DNA from: Shimia sp039969785
GTDB taxonomy: Bacteria > Pseudomonadota > Alphaproteobacteria > Rhodobacterales > Rhodobacteraceae
Assembly: GCF_039969785.1 (NCBI RefSeq)
Contig: NZ_JBDVNC010000033.1
Location: forward strand, 186,001-250,000
Length of the DNA: 64,000 nt
Direction of reading: 5' to 3'
In this document: positions 25,373 to 34,511 of the stretch, piece after piece
How the letters are laid out: each line of letters starts with the position of its first letter
Numbering within the stretch: the first letter of the stretch is position 1
The notes under the pieces: model-generated
Databases searched by the model: none
What the model was told of the DNA's origin: nothing
What the model saw: only the letters and a program-made list of their open reading frames with translations
Translations under genes and position numbers: made by a program

Positions 25373-26374
25373 CTATCCCTGTCCCATGGAAAACTTGTGC
25401 GGCGAGATGCCAAAGGTTTCACGGAACCGTTTGGAGAAATTACCAGCGCTTTCGTAACCACAGGCGATGGCCACGTCGACCACCGGCATATCGGTTTCTA
25501 CCAACAGGATGCGGGCGCGGTGCAGGCGCAGCTCCTGAAGATAGCGGCGTGGTGTCGTATCGAGATGCGTGCGGAACAGGCGCTCGATCTGGCGGCGCGA
25601 CACGCCAAGCGCATTGGTCAGATCGTCCAGATCAATGTCGTCTTCCAGATGATCCTGAAAATGCGCGATGATGTGCAACAGTTTTTCGTTGCGGGTCCCG
25701 ATATTGGCTGAGGTCGAGCTTTGCTGACGTTCGGTTTCAGAGCGTTGCACGCTGTGCAGGCACATATTGAGGACAGATCGCGCCAATGCGCCGCCATGGC
25801 GTTGGTAGATCAGTTTCATAAACAGATCAGTCGCCGCCGCGCCGCCACCGCAGGTCAGAATGCGATCATCGATGGCATAAAGCTGTTCTACCGGGTGCAG
25901 GTCGGGGAAGTGTTCGCAAAAGGGGGGGATGTTTTCCCAATGCAGCGTGAATGTGCGCCCGGAGAGAATCCCGGCGCGGGCCAGCGTGTAGGCGCCGCTG
26001 CACAAGCCGCCAACCGTGCGCCCGATGCGCCATTGGTGGCGAATCCAGTCGGCCATTTTCTGACTTGAGTTCAATTCAGGCTGAACCCCAGAACACACAA
26101 AAATCCGTGCATCTGTCGGTGTGTCGCCAATTGGCGCGTCGATCCCGATTTCAATGCCATTGGAACAGCGCACATTTGCGCCGGTGTCGGACACAGTTTG
26201 CCAGGAATAGAGGCTTTGCCCGGTCAGCTGATTGGCGATGCGCAATGGTTCGATGGCCGAAGTAAAGGCGAGCATCGACAGATTATGCTGCAAAGCAAAC
26301 ACAATCGGCTCAGGTGCGCTCACGTTGGCGAGCGGTACATAAGCGACACCTTTTGGAATGATCGGGGATGACAT
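25373..26374 (-). CDS. GlxA-type AraC-family regulator
   Basis: This 333-residue regulator has an N-terminal DJ-1/PfpI-like domain (about 20-190, with CSGVQPELN and GGLCSGAYTLARAGIL) and a C-terminal AraC double helix-turn-helix (about 230-330, DLTNALGVSRRQIERLFR and VAIACGYESAGNFSKRFRETFG). Related GlxA/CdhR/GbdR-type proteins control catabolism of quaternary amines or amino acids, but the effector here is unknown. The start MSSPIIPKG at 26374 is an ATG; a TTG at 26383 with a GGAA site is an alternative. It faces a tRNA gene across a 117-base gap. Confidence 0.88.
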   Translation of the reverse strand: MSSPIIPKGVAYVPLANVSAPEPIVFALQHNLSMLAFTSAIEPLRIANQLTGQSLYSWQTVSDTGANVRCSNGIEIGIDAPIGDTPTDARIFVCSGVQPELNSSQKMADWIRHQWRIGRTVGGLCSGAYTLARAGILSGRTFTLHWENIPPFCEHFPDLHPVEQLYAIDDRILTCGGGAAATDLFMKLIYQRHGGALARSVLNMCLHSVQRSETERQQSSTSANIGTRNEKLLHIIAHFQDHLEDDIDLDDLTNALGVSRRQIERLFRTHLDTTPRRYLQELRLHRARILLVETDMPVVDVAIACGYESAGNFSKRFRETFGISPHKFSMGQG

Positions 26375-26491
26375 GATAGGCAAGCCGTTCCGCTATTTTG
26401 ATGCCTCTTAGAATACCGCGTAAAAAAAGCTGCGCAACATGTACAAAAGCGGTTGCATGCCCGCGCGACAGGCGCTAAATCCAGCCTCACC

Positions 26492-26567
<76 letters not shown>

Positions 26568-26891
26568 TTCTCCCAATTTATTGTGATGCTTTGATTTCGG
26601 TTATTCTGGCGCTTTGCGTTGCCGGAGTTCCCGGACCGAATAAGGCTGAGCGGTCGTTGATATAGCGTATTGGGCGTGTCGATTCGTGACGTCCCATTGT
26701 GCAGACCACACAAAATCCGCCCGTCAGGGCTATTGGCCAAAATCTTGCTGATTTTCGGTGGGGGGCCATCAAACGATGACCTGATGTCAGGTCAGATCGA
26801 TTCGCTGGAAAAAGATGCGACTGAACGCAATTGTCAGTCGTAGAAAAGAGTCGGGGCGGCGAAATGCGCCGCCCCGGATATTAATGACCGA
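26568..26891. other. Intergenic stretch without recognised gene
   Basis: These 324 bases between tRNA-Val and the small lipoprotein gene contain only short overlapping open frames with no recognisable product. I see no clear hairpin or repeat. Confidence 0.5.
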
Positions 26892-27077
26892 TCAAGATGC
26901 CGGTGCGCAAGCCAGCGAGCCTGTGTCTGTGGTGATGAGCGCATAGCCCGCGTCACAGTTGGCGTTGCCAGCTTTGTCAAAGTTTGGTTGCATGTAAACA
27001 GGTGTTGGTTCTTCCTGCTGTGCACAAGCAGCGAGAAGAAGTCCTGCGGCGCACATAGCGGCATAGATTGGTTTCAT
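26892..27077 (-). CDS. Small putative lipoprotein
   Basis: This 61-residue protein has a short signal sequence MKPIYAAMCAAGLLLAAC with a lipobox (LLAAC) giving lipidated Cys18. The 43-residue mature part has AQQEEPTPVYMQPNFDKAG and a second cysteine pair. An AGGGAA site lies 9 bases before the ATG at 27077. I do not recognise the family. Confidence 0.65.
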   Translation of the reverse strand: MKPIYAAMCAAGLLLAACAQQEEPTPVYMQPNFDKAGNANCDAGYALITTDTGSLACAPAS

Positions 27078-27293
27078 AGCAGCAAATTCCCTTTTTGTTT
27101 TGAATTCAAGATGCAGCCCCATTTGAACACAGTTCTGTGAGGTTGCAAAGGGGGGGGATTACCCGCTTTTCATCATCGGCGGAAACCTGTGATATTTTCT
27201 TCACAGAACTGCACCATATGCGCTTGACGAGTACGGCGGGGCGGCATAAACCACGGCTCACGCTGACGGGCATTGCCCGGATGCGGGCAGTGG

Positions 27294-27370
27294 GCGGTTG
27301 TAGCTCAGTTGGTTAGAGTACCGGCCTGTCACGCCGGGGGTCGCGGGTTCGAGTCCCGTCAACCGCGCCA
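27294..27370 (+). tRNA. tRNA-Asp (anticodon GTC), copy 1
   Basis: This 77-base cloverleaf has acceptor GCGGTTG/CAACCGC and encoded G-CCA. The anticodon stem CCGGC/GCCGG encloses CTGTCAC with anticodon GTC. It is the first of two nearly identical copies. Confidence 0.96.
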
Positions 27371-27419
27371 TCACTGCCAGCCCTGATCCGGGTCAATGGG
27401 TCGCGCCGAAAGGCAACGC

Positions 27420-27496
27420 GCGGTTGTAGCTCAGCTGGTTAGAGTACCGGCCTGTCACGCCGGGGGTCGCGGGTTCGAGCCCCGTCAACCGCGCCA
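27420..27496 (+). tRNA. tRNA-Asp (anticodon GTC), copy 2
   Basis: The 77-base sequence is identical to copy 1 except for one base in the D loop (CTGG for TTGG) and one in the T arm (GAGCC for GAGTC). The copies are separated by 49 bases and probably co-transcribed. Confidence 0.96.
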
Positions 27497-27662
27497 CTTT
27501 CTTCTTTGAACTGTACCAAATTCTGGCCAATTGCCGGCGCCTCAGAACATTCTTTGTGGGGAAGTGCTGCCTGTGGCGTGAGCTGCCAAATTGCGGCCAT
27601 ATTAACGTCCTGTTCTAACTTTATCTTTTAAGCTCAGTGAACCAATGCGTGCAGGGCTTGTA

Positions 27663-28778
27663 ATGCCGGACCCTTATATATCAGAAGTCAAATATTTTGG
27701 GACGGCGGCGCTCGACTTCATTGAAGTCGCCGTGGACGCCGGCACCGATGTGTCTGGTATCTTTGTGACGGTTTACCGTTCGAATGGAACGGTGCGGAGC
27801 GTGAATGCGCTGGAGACGTATGTGTCCACCAATGCGGGGCGCGATGTTTATCTGATCTCGACGTCGGATTCGTCTACTTTCAATGGGTTAAGCAAGTCCG
27901 GGGCGGTGGCGTTGTCGCAAGATGGCGATCTGTTGCAGTTCATTTCATTTGATGATGCGGCGCCGGTTGACGCGGTCGCGGGTGTTGCGAACGGAGAGAC
28001 GTCTGACCAGATTGGGCAAGCCGGGGCAGGAGAATCTCTGGAATCAACTGATGGTGGTGCCAGCTATGAAACTCAGACCAATCCCAATGGCGGAACGATT
28101 CCCTGTTTCCTGAAAAACACCCGTATCGCCACGCCCGATGGGTGGGTCCATGTGCAAGATCTGAAGCCAGATGATTCGGTGTGTGACGCCCAGGGCAACA
28201 CGCTGGTCGTGCGTCAGGTTTTATTGCGCAAGGTGGGGATCGCTGAGTCGATTTATGACTATCGGCTGCGCCCGGTACTTATTCGTGCAGGATCGTTGGG
28301 CGCGGGGTTGCCGGAACGGAATTTGTATTTATCGCGCCAGCATCGGGTTCTGGTGGGGTCAAAAATTGTACGGCGCATGTTTGGCGTGCCGCAGGTTTTG
28401 GTGGCGGCACATCAGTTTCTGAAGTTGGACAGGGTCGAACTGGCGCCTGTGACTGGCGCCTTTCACTATTATCACTTGTTGCTGGAACGTCATGGAGTTG
28501 TGGTGGCCGAAGGATTGTCCTGTGAGAGCTTTTTGATTGCGCAAAGTTCGATAAGCGCCATTTCGGATGCCGCACGTAAACATGTGTTTGCTACATTTCC
28601 CGAATCACGGGCCCACGGGTATCAGGCGGAAAGTGCAGCGCTGATTCCCTCGCGAAAACAGCAACAACGTTTGATTGAACGTCATTTGAAAAACAACAAA
28701 CCATTTGGGGCGACACAATGGGGCGGGGCAGCGGGCGCGCGGGTTTTACCCGACAGGGCGCTTGTCGCCAGTGCGTAG
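27663..28778 (+). CDS. Hint (Hedgehog/intein-type) domain protein
   Basis: This 371-residue protein has an N-terminal beta-rich domain (about 1-140, beginning ISEVKYFGTAALDFIEVAV), which resembles a lamin-tail-type module. A Hint domain follows (about 145-290) starting IPCFLKNTRIATPDGWVHVQDLKPDD and including YLSRQHRVLVG and EGLSCESFL. Roseobacters carry many Hint_2 proteins, often attached to secreted calcium-binding or adhesin-like modules; function is not known. Cys148 would be the splice/cleavage nucleophile. The start at 27663 has AGGG 7 bases upstream. Confidence 0.8.
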   Translation: MPDPYISEVKYFGTAALDFIEVAVDAGTDVSGIFVTVYRSNGTVRSVNALETYVSTNAGRDVYLISTSDSSTFNGLSKSGAVALSQDGDLLQFISFDDAAPVDAVAGVANGETSDQIGQAGAGESLESTDGGASYETQTNPNGGTIPCFLKNTRIATPDGWVHVQDLKPDDSVCDAQGNTLVVRQVLLRKVGIAESIYDYRLRPVLIRAGSLGAGLPERNLYLSRQHRVLVGSKIVRRMFGVPQVLVAAHQFLKLDRVELAPVTGAFHYYHLLLERHGVVVAEGLSCESFLIAQSSISAISDAARKHVFATFPESRAHGYQAESAALIPSRKQQQRLIERHLKNNKPFGATQWGGAAGARVLPDRALVASA

Positions 28779-28973
28779 GGTATTCAACGTCTGGCCAGAC
28801 TCAGAACGAACGCGTCATTTGACAGTATTTGGAAAATTCCCGGCAACACATTGAAAGCCTCATTTTTTCTTTGCAATAGAAGAAACTGACGCGTCGAACG
28901 TGATTGATTATGTTGAAACTGTTGAAAGAGGCTGATCAGAGCGAACGCCGCCTGAATTTGCCCTGGTCGTAAA

Positions 28974-28998
28974 ACCGCCCGAATGCATTCCGGGCGGT
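28974..28998 (-). terminator. Intrinsic terminator of the M20 peptidase gene
   Basis: ACCGCCCG (minus strand, 28998-28991) pairs with CGGGCGGT (28981-28974) around a 9-base loop, followed on the minus strand by a TTTT run. It lies 23 bases beyond the peptidase stop. Confidence 0.8.
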
Positions 28999-29020
28999 CC
29001 GCGCGTTTCGTCTGATGACG

Positions 29021-30394
29021 CTATTTGGACAGAGCTTCCAGAATGCGGGCCCAGCTGCGAATACCTTTGTGAAAGCTTTCAAGGTCGTATTTTTCATTGG
29101 GCGAGTGGATTTGGTCATCATCACGGCCAAAGCCGATCAGCATGGCGTCAACGCCGAGCAGTTCCTTGAAGTAGCCCGCGATTGGGATTGAGCCACCGCA
29201 GCCCACATAGGCCGCGGGGCGGGGCCATTCATCGCTCAGCGCCTGACGGGCCTTTTCGAAGGCCGGGTCTTCGATCGACATCTGCGAAGCAGGCGCACCT
29301 TTTTCCGTGCGGTATTCGACCGAGAATCCTTCGGGCAGATTGTTTTCCAGATAGGTGCGGAACGCGTTACGGATTTTGTCCGGGTCTTGTTGACCCACCA
29401 GACGGAATGACAGTTTGGCTGATGCCTGACTGGGCAGAACGGTTTTGAAACCGTCACCGGTGTAACCGCCCCAGATGCCGTTGACGTCGCAGGTGGGGCG
29501 CGACCAGATTTGTTCCAGCGGGGTGCGATCCTGTTCGCCGGCAGGATTGGACAGGCCAACGTCGCCCAGATATTTGCCGTGGTTGAAGTTCAGACCCTGC
29601 CATTGGGCCCGGATTTCATCGGGCAATTCCGGCACATCATCATAAAACCCCGGCAAAGTGACTGCGCCAGTGTCGTCATGCAGCCCGGCCAGAATTTTAT
29701 TCAGCACGCGGATCGGGTTCATGGCGATGCCGCCATACATGCCCGAATGCAGGTCGCGGTCTGGGCCGGTTATGGTGAAATCTTCGCCCAGCAAACCACG
29801 CAACATTGTGGTGATGGCAGGTACTGCGCTTTCAAACAGGCCGGTGTCACAGATCAGCGCGATGTCCGAGGTCAGCTCGGCAGCGTTTTCCTGCATGAAG
29901 GGCACGAGTGAGGGCGACCCTGATTCTTCTTCTCCCTCAAAAAAGAACGTGATGCGGCAGGGCAGGGTGCCATGCTCTGCCTTCCAGGCGCGGCAGGCTT
30001 CGACAAAGGTCATCAGCTGGCCTTTGTCATCCGACGAGCCACGGCCCCGGATCACTTTACCGTTAGGGGTGTCTTCGATGGCAGGTTCAAACGGGGCAGA
30101 GTCCCAAAGGTCCAGCGGATCAACGGGTTGCACATCATAATGGCCGTAAAACAATATGTGTGGCCCGTCGCCGTCTACATGTCCAACAACCATTGGATGC
30201 CCGGGCGTTTGGCGTTTTTCTGCTTTTACATCAAGGCTTTGAAGATCAGCGACCAGCCAGTCGGCTGCCGTTTGACAATCGTCCTTAAAGGCTGGGTCTG
30301 TGGAGATCGAGGGAATGCGCAGTAATTCCAGCAGACGGTCCAGCGCCTCGGGCAGATTGTTGTCAATTCGGGCGAGTACGGAATCAAGCGACAT
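29021..30394 (-). CDS. M20-family dipeptidase/deacylase
   Basis: This 457-residue cytoplasmic zinc hydrolase belongs to the ArgE/DapE/CPG2 group. Metal ligands are visible in FYGHYDVQPVDP (His, Asp), GRGSSDDKGQ (bridging Asp), FFEGEEESGS (catalytic Glu and ligand) and near the C-terminus in DDQIHSPNEKY. The dimerisation/lid domain starts around residue 200 with GPDRDLHSGMYGG. It probably cleaves dipeptides or N-acylated amino acids. AAGGAG lies 5 bases before the ATG at 30394. Confidence 0.92.
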   Translation of the reverse strand: MSLDSVLARIDNNLPEALDRLLELLRIPSISTDPAFKDDCQTAADWLVADLQSLDVKAEKRQTPGHPMVVGHVDGDGPHILFYGHYDVQPVDPLDLWDSAPFEPAIEDTPNGKVIRGRGSSDDKGQLMTFVEACRAWKAEHGTLPCRITFFFEGEEESGSPSLVPFMQENAAELTSDIALICDTGLFESAVPAITTMLRGLLGEDFTITGPDRDLHSGMYGGIAMNPIRVLNKILAGLHDDTGAVTLPGFYDDVPELPDEIRAQWQGLNFNHGKYLGDVGLSNPAGEQDRTPLEQIWSRPTCDVNGIWGGYTGDGFKTVLPSQASAKLSFRLVGQQDPDKIRNAFRTYLENNLPEGFSVEYRTEKGAPASQMSIEDPAFEKARQALSDEWPRPAAYVGCGGSIPIAGYFKELLGVDAMLIGFGRDDDQIHSPNEKYDLESFHKGIRSWARILEALSK

Positions 30395-30477
30395 GACGTC
30401 TCCTTTGCAGCGTTTTGCGGAGCCTATCATTGGCATTTGAAGTGTCCAGAGCACCAAAATGTGACACGCGCAATTGC

Positions 30478-30491
30478 TTGACATGAGTCAA
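30478..30491. promoter_or_regulatory. Fnr/FnrL-type box upstream of hemA
   Basis: TTGACATGAGTCAA is a perfect TTGAC-N4-GTCAA palindrome, differing from the Fnr consensus TTGAT-N4-ATCAA only at the inner base of each arm. It lies 132 bases before hemA and 84 bases before the divergent peptidase start. Oxygen control of hemA by FnrL is known in Rhodobacter. Confidence 0.6.
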
Positions 30492-30622
30492 TGTGGGGGG
30501 GCGGGACAATTTGTTACCTGTTGTGCCAAAGATGCGCGCGATATATGCATTCAGGCACTTTATTGGTCGCAAGCCGGAAACGCGCATCCTCTGGGCTTGC
30601 GATTTGATTTGGAGGGAAACCC

Positions 30623-31846
30623 GTGGACTATACGGCAAAGCTAGATGACGCCATCCAGCGACTGCATGATGAAGGGCGTTATCGCACCTTTATTGATATT
30701 GAACGCGAGCAGGGCAATTTCCCGCATGCTGTCTGGAACAAACCCGATGGCAGCACGCAGCCTGTGACGGTATGGTGTGGCAATGACTATCTGGGCATGG
30801 GCCAGCATCCGGTTGTTATGGATGCGATGCACGAGGCAATTGATGCGACGGGTGCCGGATCTGGTGGCACGCGCAACATTTCGGGCACAACCGCTTATCA
30901 TAAGCGTCTTGAGGCGGAGTTGGCGGATTTGCACGGCAAAGAATCGGCGCTGTTGTTTACCAGCGCCTACATTGCCAATGATGCGACGTTGTCGACATTA
31001 CCCAAGCTGTTCCCCGGCCTGATTATCTATTCTGACGCGCTGAACCATGCCTCGATGATCGAAGGGGTGCGCCGCAATGGTGGCGCCAAGCGTATTTTCC
31101 GCCACAATGACGTTGCCCATCTGCGCGAATTGCTGGCGGCGGACGATCCGGCCGCGCCCAAGCTGATCGCGTTTGAATCAGTCTATTCGATGGACGGCGA
31201 TTTTGGCCCGATCGAGGCCATCTGTGATCTGGCAGACGAATTTGGTGCGCTGACCTATATTGATGAAGTGCATGCCGTGGGCATGTATGGACCACGTGGT
31301 GGTGGTGTGACCGAGCGGGACAATCTGGCCCACCGGATCGACATTATCAACGGCACGCTGGCCAAAGCATTTGGCGTAATGGGCGGGTATATCGCGGCGT
31401 CTGACAAAATGTGTGACGCTGTACGCTCTTATGCGCCCGGCTTTATCTTTACCACGTCTTTGCCCCCGGCGGTTGCCGCTGGTGCGGCGGCGTCGGTGCG
31501 CCATCTGAAACAGGATCAGGCGCGACGCGACAGCCAGCAGGCGCAGGCCAAGGTTCTGAAGCTGCGCCTTAAGGGCATGGGATTGCCGATCATTGATCAC
31601 GGCAGCCACATTGTGCCTGTCATCGTGGGCAACCCGGTGCATACCAAAAAGCTGAGCGACATGTTGCTGGAGAATTTTGGCATTTACGTACAGCCGATCA
31701 ATTTTCCAACCGTGCCACGCGGTACAGAGCGTCTGAGATTCACCCCATCGCCCGTTCACGGTCCGGAAGAAATGGATCAGCTGGTACGCGCCATGGATGA
31801 ATTGTGGAGCCATTGTGCGCTGAATCGTGCCGAACTGGCGGGTTAA
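30623..31846 (+). CDS. hemA: 5-aminolevulinate synthase
   Basis: This 407-residue PLP enzyme condenses glycine and succinyl-CoA to 5-aminolevulinate, the alphaproteobacterial entry to heme, siroheme and cobalamin. It shows the alpha-oxoamine synthase features GSGGTRNISGTT, DALNHASMIEG, DEVHAVGMYGPRGGG and the PLP lysine in GTLAKAFGVMGGYI. It starts with GTG at 30623, with GGAGGG 7 bases upstream. An Fnr-like box lies upstream. Its product supplies the siroheme and corrinoid needs of cysI and the reductive dehalogenase in this window. Confidence 0.96.
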   Translation: MDYTAKLDDAIQRLHDEGRYRTFIDIEREQGNFPHAVWNKPDGSTQPVTVWCGNDYLGMGQHPVVMDAMHEAIDATGAGSGGTRNISGTTAYHKRLEAELADLHGKESALLFTSAYIANDATLSTLPKLFPGLIIYSDALNHASMIEGVRRNGGAKRIFRHNDVAHLRELLAADDPAAPKLIAFESVYSMDGDFGPIEAICDLADEFGALTYIDEVHAVGMYGPRGGGVTERDNLAHRIDIINGTLAKAFGVMGGYIAASDKMCDAVRSYAPGFIFTTSLPPAVAAGAAASVRHLKQDQARRDSQQAQAKVLKLRLKGMGLPIIDHGSHIVPVIVGNPVHTKKLSDMLLENFGIYVQPINFPTVPRGTERLRFTPSPVHGPEEMDQLVRAMDELWSHCALNRAELAG

Positions 31847-31959
31847 CTCTCGCCAAAGGTGCAAAAGCCGTTGCCTTATGGTAGCCTGCCATTAACAAAG
31901 GGACCGATCCGAATCGTGGGACGGTAGCGGGTCGGCAGAGCATAATTGGGGCGTATGGC

Positions 31960-33159
31960 ATGATCGGGCGCAAGGGACAGCGCATCACCGAAGTGATTGA
32001 AGCAGGGCCGAAAGGCTTTGACGACTTTGACCTGCGTCTTGGCGACATGATGCGGGGCGAACGGGCCACGTTAGGCAAATCGCTTCTGGATGTTCAGAGA
32101 GAATTGCGCATTCGTGCGTCATATATAGCAGCCATTGAAAACAGCGACCCCAGTGCCTTTGAAACGCCGGGGTTTATTGCGGGGTATGTCCGGTCTTATG
32201 CACGGTATCTGGGTATGGACCCGGAAGCAGCGTTTGAAATCTTTTGCACGGAAAGCGGATTTACCACTGCGCACGGCATGTCCGCCGAAGCGTCGACAAT
32301 CCGCAAGTCCGAACCGGTTGCGCCTGTCATGGGGCAGGATCCGTTTGCGTCCCCTAATATGCCATTCACTCCGGTTCAGGATTCGATCCTGTCACGGATA
32401 GAGCCGCGCGCCATTGGGTCTTCGTTGGTTCTGGTCGCGCTGATTGCGGCCATTGGTTATGGCGGTTGGTCGGTTCTGAACGAAATTCAGCGCGTCACTT
32501 TGGCCCCGGTTGAGCAAAAGCCGGTTGTATTGTCTGATCTCGACCCAGTGAGCAGTGCGAGCGAAATCAACACTCTGGACGGCTCTGAAGATGTGATTGC
32601 GACGGCGGGCGTATTTACCCCCCCGAAGGAAGCACTGGATCGGCTTTATCGCCCTCAGGCACTGGATGTGCCGGTATTGATCGCCCGCGATGCACCCATT
32701 TCGCAGCTGGACCCGGACAGCATTGGCGTCTTTACGCCTGACGCGCCTGTGCTGGCATCCGTTTTGCCACAGGAAGTCACCCCCATCGCGCCAATTGTTG
32801 TCGAAGACAATGCTCCTGATGTGGTTCTGATGGCGGTGCGCCCGGCGTGGGTGCGGGTGCGTTCGGCCGAAGGCACGGTTCTGTTTGAGAAAATTCTTGA
32901 TGCTGGCGAAGAATACATCCTGCCCGCCACCGAAGGTGCGCCTACTTTGCGTGCGGGCATGTCGGGGTCGGTCTATTTCAAAGTGAACGGCCAGTTGTTC
33001 GGCCCTGCAGGCAGCGGCACAAACACGGTGCGCGATCTGGCCCTGAGCACAGAGTCTCTGAAAGAGAATTTTGCGCTGGCGGATCTGGATGATGATCCTG
33101 AACTGGCCCGGATCGTGGCTATGGCTGCTGCAGAAAACGTTGTGATCTCGCAGGATTGA
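31960..33159 (+). CDS. RodZ-like helix-turn-helix membrane protein
   Basis: This 399-residue protein has a cytoplasmic HTH_25-type domain (about 28-100, LRLGDMMRGERATLGKSLLDVQRELRIRASYI and TPGFIAGYVRSYARYLG), one membrane helix (about 150-172, IGSSLVLVALIAAIGYGGWSVL) and a proline-rich periplasmic linker. A C-terminal DUF4115-type domain (about 290-360, AVRPAWVRVRSAEGTVLFEK) follows. The layout is that of RodZ, which links MreB to the membrane in cell-shape control. It precedes ispG, a common gene order. Confidence 0.88.
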   Translation: MIGRKGQRITEVIEAGPKGFDDFDLRLGDMMRGERATLGKSLLDVQRELRIRASYIAAIENSDPSAFETPGFIAGYVRSYARYLGMDPEAAFEIFCTESGFTTAHGMSAEASTIRKSEPVAPVMGQDPFASPNMPFTPVQDSILSRIEPRAIGSSLVLVALIAAIGYGGWSVLNEIQRVTLAPVEQKPVVLSDLDPVSSASEINTLDGSEDVIATAGVFTPPKEALDRLYRPQALDVPVLIARDAPISQLDPDSIGVFTPDAPVLASVLPQEVTPIAPIVVEDNAPDVVLMAVRPAWVRVRSAEGTVLFEKILDAGEEYILPATEGAPTLRAGMSGSVYFKVNGQLFGPAGSGTNTVRDLALSTESLKENFALADLDDDPELARIVAMAAAENVVISQD

Positions 33160-33241
33160 CGCAAGGCACACTCTGGTGCATTGCCCCCGCCGCATTACAG
33201 GATTAGACAGGCCCTGAACCTTTTTGGCGAGGGGCTTTTTA

Positions 33242-34360
33242 ATGTCCATGAACCACATCCGACCCTGGCGAAATATTGAACGCCGTCCGTCCCGCCAGAT
33301 CATGGTGGGCAATGTGCCCGTTGGCGGGGATGCTCCGATTGCCGTGCAGACCATGACCAACACCGACAGCGGTGATGTTAAAGCCACGTTGGGCCAAATC
33401 ATGGCCGCAGCCGAGGCTGGTGCAGATATCGTGCGGGTCTCAACCCCGGATCAGGCTGCGACACAGGCGTTGAAAGAGATCACGCGCGAAAGCCCGGTGC
33501 CAATCGTGGCGGATATTCATTTCCACTATAAGCGCGCGATCGAAGCAGCCGAGGCCGGCGCGGCCTGTCTGCGCATCAATCCGGGCAATATTGGCGATCA
33601 GAAACGGGTGCGCGAAGTTATACAGGCGGCCAAGGATCACGGCTGTTCCATCCGCATTGGTGTGAACGCGGGCAGTCTCGAAAAACACTTGCTGGAGAAA
33701 TACAGCGAACCTTGTCCTGACGCGATGGTCGAATCCGGATTAGAGCATATTAAGATACTGGAAGATAACGACTTTCATAACTTCAAGATCAGCGTCAAAG
33801 CGTCAGATGTGTTCATGTCCGCCGCCGCCTATCAGATGCTGGCAGAGGCGACCGATGCGCCAATCCATCTGGGCATCACCGAGGCAGGCGGTCTTGTCAG
33901 CGGAACCATCAAGTCCGCGATTGGTCTGGGTCAACTTTTGTGGATGGGGATTGGTGACACGATACGCGTCAGCCTCAGCGCCGATCCGGTTGAAGAGATC
34001 AAAGTTGGTTTTGAAATCCTGAAGTCGCTGGGCCTGCGGCACCGGGGCGTGAACATCATCAGCTGTCCCAGCTGCGCGCGTCAGGGGTTCGATGTGATCA
34101 GAACAGTCGAGGCGCTGGAACATCGTCTGGCCCATATCCACACTCCCATGAGCCTCAGCATCATAGGCTGCGTGGTCAATGGCCCGGGAGAGGCGCTGAT
34201 GACTGATGTTGGGTTTACCGGTGGCGGGGCCGGGGCTGGCATGGTCTATCTGGCAGGCAAGCAGAGCCACAAGCTCTCCAATGAGCAGATGGTCGATCAC
34301 ATCGTGGAACAGGTGGAAAAGAAAGCCGCCGAAATTCAGGCCGCCGAGACGTCATACTAG
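33242..34360 (+). CDS. ispG: 4-hydroxy-3-methylbut-2-en-1-yl diphosphate synthase
   Basis: This 372-residue Fe-S enzyme converts MEcPP to HMBPP in the non-mevalonate isoprenoid pathway. Visible are VQTMTNTDSGD near the start, ADIHFHYKRA, RINPGNIG, and the [4Fe-4S] ligands in ISCPSCARQGFDV plus CVVNGPGEA. The start at 33242 has GAGGGG 7 bases upstream. Length is normal for the short bacterial form. Confidence 0.96.
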   Translation: MSMNHIRPWRNIERRPSRQIMVGNVPVGGDAPIAVQTMTNTDSGDVKATLGQIMAAAEAGADIVRVSTPDQAATQALKEITRESPVPIVADIHFHYKRAIEAAEAGAACLRINPGNIGDQKRVREVIQAAKDHGCSIRIGVNAGSLEKHLLEKYSEPCPDAMVESGLEHIKILEDNDFHNFKISVKASDVFMSAAAYQMLAEATDAPIHLGITEAGGLVSGTIKSAIGLGQLLWMGIGDTIRVSLSADPVEEIKVGFEILKSLGLRHRGVNIISCPSCARQGFDVIRTVEALEHRLAHIHTPMSLSIIGCVVNGPGEALMTDVGFTGGGAGAGMVYLAGKQSHKLSNEQMVDHIVEQVEKKAAEIQAAETSY

Positions 34361-34402
34361 GCACGCGGCCCTGATCTTCATTTTGCCAGAAATACTCAAA
34401 CT

Positions 34403-34471
34403 GGCTCAGCCTTGCTGAGCCGGGGCGGCGAAGCCGCCATGCCCAACGCTTTGTCGCGCAGCTTTGCTGCG
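34403..34471. repeat. Three successive triloop hairpins
   Basis: Three perfect stems with 3-base loops lie in a row: GGCTCAGC-CTT-GCTGAGCC (34403-34421), GGCGGC-GAA-GCCGCC (34424-34438) and CGCAGC-TTT-GCTGCG (34457-34471). They fill the 151-base gap between the convergent ispG and response-regulator genes. None has a T-run. They may be bidirectional RNA 3'-end structures or a dispersed intergenic element. Confidence 0.65.
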
Positions 34472-34511
34472 TGTTCAAAGGGGCGGGAGCGCACCCGACA
34501 TCTCTAAGACC

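Noticed and set aside
27294..27496. Duplicated tRNA-Asp as possible integration-site duplication
   Set aside because: Both copies are complete with their own acceptor and CCA ends, lie only 49 bases apart and enclose no mobile gene; a simple tandem duplication is enough.
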